42,167 nt of DNA, taken from the IMG/VR virus record IMGVR_UViG_3300018432_000022, positions 1-42,167 of that record; one strand, written 5' to 3'. Positions within the stretch are counted from its first letter, which is position 1; every line of letters starts with the position of its first letter. The position numbers and the translations under genes are program-made. The notes below the pieces were generated by a model, which saw only the letters and a program-made list of their open reading frames with translations, made no database searches and was not told the origin of the DNA. Below are positions 39,713 to 42,167 of this stretch, in pieces. The DNA is from a virus.

Positions 39713-40569
39713 AGGCACCGAGCACGTCGCTGGACTTCGTTCGGTTGGCGCGCGAGCAGGCGGCCGCGCGGCGCCTCACGCGTGGACAGGCGCAGGTCCT
39801 GAACCTGTTGGCGTCCTATGCCAACCGGCGCGGGGAGTGCTACCCGTCGATCACCGTGCTGGCTGAGCGCGCGATGCTGAGCGCGCGCCACACCGAGCGG
39901 CTGCTCGGCGAGCTTGGTCGGCTCGGCCTGGTGCAGAGCTCGAGGCGTGGCCGCGGGTGCTCCGCGCGGCGGCGGTTGTGCCTGGACGCGCCGATGCCGG
40001 CGCCGCCGTGCCCCTGCGGCACGCAGCCGCTGTTCGACGCGATGCTCACCCCGTCCTTCGACGAGCCCGCTCCCGTTGCCGCGCCCGTGGAGGCGACCGT
40101 TTCTGATCCGCCACCGGTGGCGTCTGAACCGCCATCTGATGGCGGACAGAAGGAGCAGCAGGAAGGAGAAACAACAGAGGGGAGCGCGCGGAGCGCGCCT
40201 TCCATCTCGGATTCTTCTGATCAGGCCGTGAGCAGAGCGGTGCAATCTCGGCTGGAGACGGTGCTCGGGATCCTCGACGCTTCGCACGGGCTGCTCGTCG
40301 AGCCGTTCGCGGTCAACGCTGCGCTCGCGGCATATCCGGAAGCCAGCGGACATGATCACGAGCAGGCGGCGTACATCGTGCAGTCCTGGTCGCTGGAGCA
40401 AGGCGGCATGCGGTCGGAGTCGGCGAACCGGCTGTTGATGGCGGCGCTGCGGCGCCAGACCCGGCCCGCCACCGACCGTGGCATCAACGGTCCGCGGCAC
40501 ACCACTCGTGTTCGGCGCGCCCCAGCCGCGATGGCCCCGGTCACCGGCGGCTACATGCGGCAGGACTGA
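39709..40569 (+). CDS. replication initiator-like winged-helix protein
   Basis: A 286-residue protein. The N-terminal winged helix (about residues 23-84, with CYPSITVLAERAMLSARHTE) is typical of replication initiators and related phage regulators. A Pro/Ser/Glu-rich linker follows (about 115-170), then a C-terminal helical domain (about 175-255) that could bind a helicase loader. The next gene is a DnaC-like ATPase, which matches the lambda O/P arrangement. Repeats inside the linker coding sequence (40102-40146) may be the origin. ATG 39709 overlaps the previous stop. Confidence 0.75.
   Translation: MKAPSTSLDFVRLAREQAAARRLTRGQAQVLNLLASYANRRGECYPSITVLAERAMLSARHTERLLGELGRLGLVQSSRRGRGCSARRRLCLDAPMPAPPCPCGTQPLFDAMLTPSFDEPAPVAAPVEATVSDPPPVASEPPSDGGQKEQQEGETTEGSARSAPSISDSSDQAVSRAVQSRLETVLGILDASHGLLVEPFAVNAALAAYPEASGHDHEQAAYIVQSWSLEQGGMRSESANRLLMAALRRQTRPATDRGINGPRHTTRVRRAPAAMAPVTGGYMRQD
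40102..40180 (+). other. candidate replication origin in the initiator gene
   Basis: TCTGATCCGCCA (40102-40113) and TCTGAACCGCCA (40123-40134) are near-identical and 21 bp apart. TCTGATGGCGGA (40135-40146) adds the half-site in reverse. Together they form two inverted pairs, centred near 40115.5 and 40137. A purine-rich, lower-GC run follows (40146-40180). In lambda, the O-protein iterons and AT-rich segment lie inside the O gene, just as here. The repeats also encode SDPP/SEPP/SDGG, so protein repetition is an alternative cause. Confidence 0.45.
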
Positions 40570-40572
40570 GCG

Positions 40573-41532
40573 ATGGCCGTCGATGACACCCAGCTCGGCC
40601 GGCCCCCGCGGCACTACCGCCCTCCGACGCGTCGCCGCGGCCCGATCACGGGCGTGTCGATGGCGTGCACTTGCGGGCATGGCAGCGCCGACCACACCGA
40701 CGGGGTGCACGCCTGCTCGATGAAGAGCTGCAGCTGCGCCGTGTTCGTGCTGTGGGCCCCCCGCAGCGAGCTCGCCTGCTCGAGCTGCGGTCAGCCCGTC
40801 GATCTGGATCTGGACAGCGGTGTGCCACAGGCGATCGCCGACGTCGCGCGCCGCCGGCTCGCCGACACGTCGGCGACGGTGTGCACGACGTGCGGCGACC
40901 GTGAGCTTGTCGATCAGGAGCGCGCCGAGCGCGAAGCTGAGCGCGCTGAGCGCGTCTCGCGGCGCCGTGCGGCGTCGGCGATGCCGGCGAAGTGGATGGT
41001 GCAGCGCTTCGCGACGCTCGACGACGACCATCACCGTCGCCGCGCGCTCGAGCTCGCCGGCGAGTGGGGCCGTGGCGAGCGCCTCGGCCTGCTGCTCTAC
41101 GGCCCGGTCGGGCGCGGCAAGACCGCGGTCGCAGCGGCCGCCGCGAACCTGCGCCTCGAGCACGGGCCGCTGCGGTGGCTGTCGGTCGTCCAGCTGCTGC
41201 AGGGCCTGAAGATGCCGTTCGATTCCGACGAGTACTCCGCGGCGGCGCGCATGCTCGCCGCCGGCAACGCACGGCCAGCACTCGTGCTCGACGACCTGGA
41301 CAAGCTCAAGCCGACCGAACACGCCGTCACGCCGCTGTTCGCCGCGATCAACGCGTGGGTCGAGGCAGAGCTGCCGCTGCTCGTCACGCTCAACCGCGAC
41401 CTCAACCACCTCGAGGAGTGGATGCCCGACACGTTCGGCGCCGCGATCTCGTCGAGGCTGTCGGGGTACTGCGCCATCTCGCACGTCGGCGGTATCGACC
41501 GCCGCCTCGCGCCGGCAGGAGCACGAGCATGA
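40573..41532 (+). CDS. DnaC-like helicase loader ATPase
   Basis: A 319-residue AAA+ ATPase of the DnaC/IstB-like type. Walker A is GPVGRGKT (about residues 177-184), Walker B is ALVLDD (236-241), sensor 1 lies in TLNRDL (272-277) and an arginine-finger region in SSRLSG (293-298). It should load the replicative helicase at the origin. The N-terminal half has Cys pairs that could hold zinc (CTCGH, HACSMKSCSC, CSSC, CTTC), an unusual extension. Only three bases separate it from the initiator gene. Its stop overlaps the next ATG. Confidence 0.85.
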   Translation: MAVDDTQLGRPPRHYRPPTRRRGPITGVSMACTCGHGSADHTDGVHACSMKSCSCAVFVLWAPRSELACSSCGQPVDLDLDSGVPQAIADVARRRLADTSATVCTTCGDRELVDQERAEREAERAERVSRRRAASAMPAKWMVQRFATLDDDHHRRRALELAGEWGRGERLGLLLYGPVGRGKTAVAAAAANLRLEHGPLRWLSVVQLLQGLKMPFDSDEYSAAARMLAAGNARPALVLDDLDKLKPTEHAVTPLFAAINAWVEAELPLLVTLNRDLNHLEEWMPDTFGAAISSRLSGYCAISHVGGIDRRLAPAGARA

Positions 41533-41639
41533 TCTCCCGCGCGGACCTCGAGGCGTCCCTGCGTGCGCTGCGCGACGCGGCCTGCCTGCTCGGCGGGCTC
41601 CTCGTCGGCGTCCTGTTCGGCCGGAGGGTCACCCGATGA
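41529..41639 (+). CDS. tiny membrane protein
   Basis: A 36-residue protein with a hydrophobic C-terminal half (CLLGGLLVGVLFG, about residues 19-31). It is coupled to the helicase loader by an ATGA overlap and shares another ATGA with the next gene. The double coupling supports translation. The function is unknown. Confidence 0.45.
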   Translation: MISRADLEASLRALRDAACLLGGLLVGVLFGRRVTR

Positions 41640-41794
41640 CGCCCGCGCAGCTCGGCGCCGGCGAGAACTTGGCGGACGAGGGAAGCGCGCCGGAGCCGGG
41701 GTCGGACGCGTCGCGTCGGGCTAGTGGCTCATCACGAGGAACGCACGCGCCCTCGTCCGTCCGGACATCCCCGTTCCCGGAGTCCACGGCGTGA
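41636..41794 (+). CDS. small Ser/Pro-rich protein
   Basis: A 52-residue hydrophilic, Ser/Pro/Ala-rich protein that looks unstructured (SAPEPGSDASRRASGSSRGT, then HAPSSVRTS). ATG 41636 overlaps the previous stop, and its own stop overlaps the next GTG, so it sits in a coupled chain. Low complexity leaves the chance that this is a fortuitous open frame. Confidence 0.35.
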   Translation: MTPAQLGAGENLADEGSAPEPGSDASRRASGSSRGTHAPSSVRTSPFPESTA

Positions 41795-42105
41795 GCACGA
41801 CACAGATCACGCTCGAGCGGCTCAGCGCCGGCGACATCCAGGTCGGGGACCGGGCCGCGCGGACGCGTGGCCTGGAGTTCCTCGAAGTCGTCGCGATCAA
41901 GCGCCTGGTCGTCACCGTCAGGTTGCACTTCGCGGACGGGTCGATGGATTGGCCGCGCGCGGAGGCCAGCTGGTGGCGTGAGGCCGCACCGGTTGCGTAC
42001 GCGGCCGGTGCTGATGGTGAACGTGTGGGACCGGCTGCGTCGGGCGCTGCGCGTCGAAAGCGCTCGTCTGGCGCTGGAATCGAAAGGAGCCATCCCGATG
42101 TCTGA
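41791..42105 (+). CDS. hypothetical protein
   Basis: A 104-residue protein. The first 65 residues look like a small beta domain (TQITLERLSAGDIQVGDRAA, then VTVRLHFADGSMDW), followed by a low-complexity, Ala/Arg-rich tail that overlaps the next gene. GTG 41791 shares bases with the previous stop (GTGA). No family is recognised. Confidence 0.55.
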   Translation: MSTTQITLERLSAGDIQVGDRAARTRGLEFLEVVAIKRLVVTVRLHFADGSMDWPRAEASWWREAAPVAYAAGADGERVGPAASGAARRKRSSGAGIERSHPDV

Positions 42106-42167
42106 TGCTGTCAACATCGCTCGCTGTCCCGAGCACGGCCTGCACGGCGAGCGCACGGAGTGCTTCA
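42098..42167 (+). CDS. zinc-motif protein, cut by the window end
   Basis: A partial gene of 23 codons at the window edge. ATG 42098 follows AAAGGAG, eight bases away. The first residues, ARCPEHGLHGERTECF, contain CxxH with further His and Cys, a start seen in small phage zinc-ribbon proteins. The rest is missing. The frame stays open if joined to base 1, but without the expected second Cys pair. Confidence 0.55.
   Translation, partial: MSDAVNIARCPEHGLHGERTECF

Noticed and set aside
39685-41484. Minus-strand open frame opposite the initiator and loader
   Set aside because: It spans two well-supported plus-strand genes and has no recognisable motif.
1-42167. tRNA genes and CRISPR arrays
   Set aside because: No cloverleaf with a GTTCGANTC-type arm, and no regularly spaced repeats, were seen by eye.
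42098-42167. Circular closure of the window
   Set aside because: The cut zinc-motif frame stays open across the join but gives no expected second CxxC, so the join is not supported.

Overview
The window reads as nearly all of a tailed temperate phage or prophage genome of the long-tailed (siphovirus) type. G+C is high throughout (estimated by eye at just under 70 percent), GTG and TTG starts are common, genes are chained by ATGA, GTGA and TGATG overlaps, and most hairpin terminators lack a clear T tract. With two peptidoglycan hydrolases and no recognisable outer-membrane lysis gene, this suggests an actinobacterial (high-GC Gram-positive) host. I cannot name the host or a known relative. The two ends were not shown to join.

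Layout. 1-2100: a helix-turn-helix protein on the minus strand, divergent from a run of small early-type genes, with an inverted repeat between them. 2177-3283: a zinc-ribbon gene (minus) back to back with a small serine recombinase, their start codons overlapping. 3302-4309: small coupled genes and an HNH endonuclease. 4413-11473: the head module (small and large terminase, portal, MuF-like protein, scaffold-like protein, P22-like major capsid, first connector). 11470-16628: an unusual cassette of six GT-A-like glycosyltransferases, one methyltransferase and one HExxH metallopeptidase-like protein, spliced into the connector block. 16561-19143: stopper, tail completion proteins, major tail protein and frameshifted tail chaperones. 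19150-23865: tape measure with two wall-lytic domains. 23880-29316: a tailspike island, with two spikes sharing an N-terminal anchor but carrying different enzymatic bodies, separated by an antiparallel methyltransferase and a short tyrosine recombinase. 29355-33010: two large baseplate or minor tail proteins. 33007-36275: lysis region with a holin-like protein, a membrane-anchored collagen-like protein, an M15 peptidase endolysin, a second holin-like protein and a GH24 lysozyme, ending at a terminator. 36278-37623: a secreted protein, then a repressor/Cro-like switch with stacked operators. 37733-42167: membrane proteins, then a replication block (winged-helix initiator with a lambda-O-like internal origin candidate, DnaC-like loader) and small genes running off the end.

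How it works together. The switch at 37.3-37.6 kb would choose between lysogeny and lytic growth; the initiator and loader would start replication; the rightward late genes build head and tail; the lysis genes open the wall. The head-embedded glycosyltransferase cassette and the spike island are the two accessory systems that stand out. The first looks like a glycan-building pathway, possibly for virion proteins. The second looks like a place where host-binding enzymes are swapped or duplicated.
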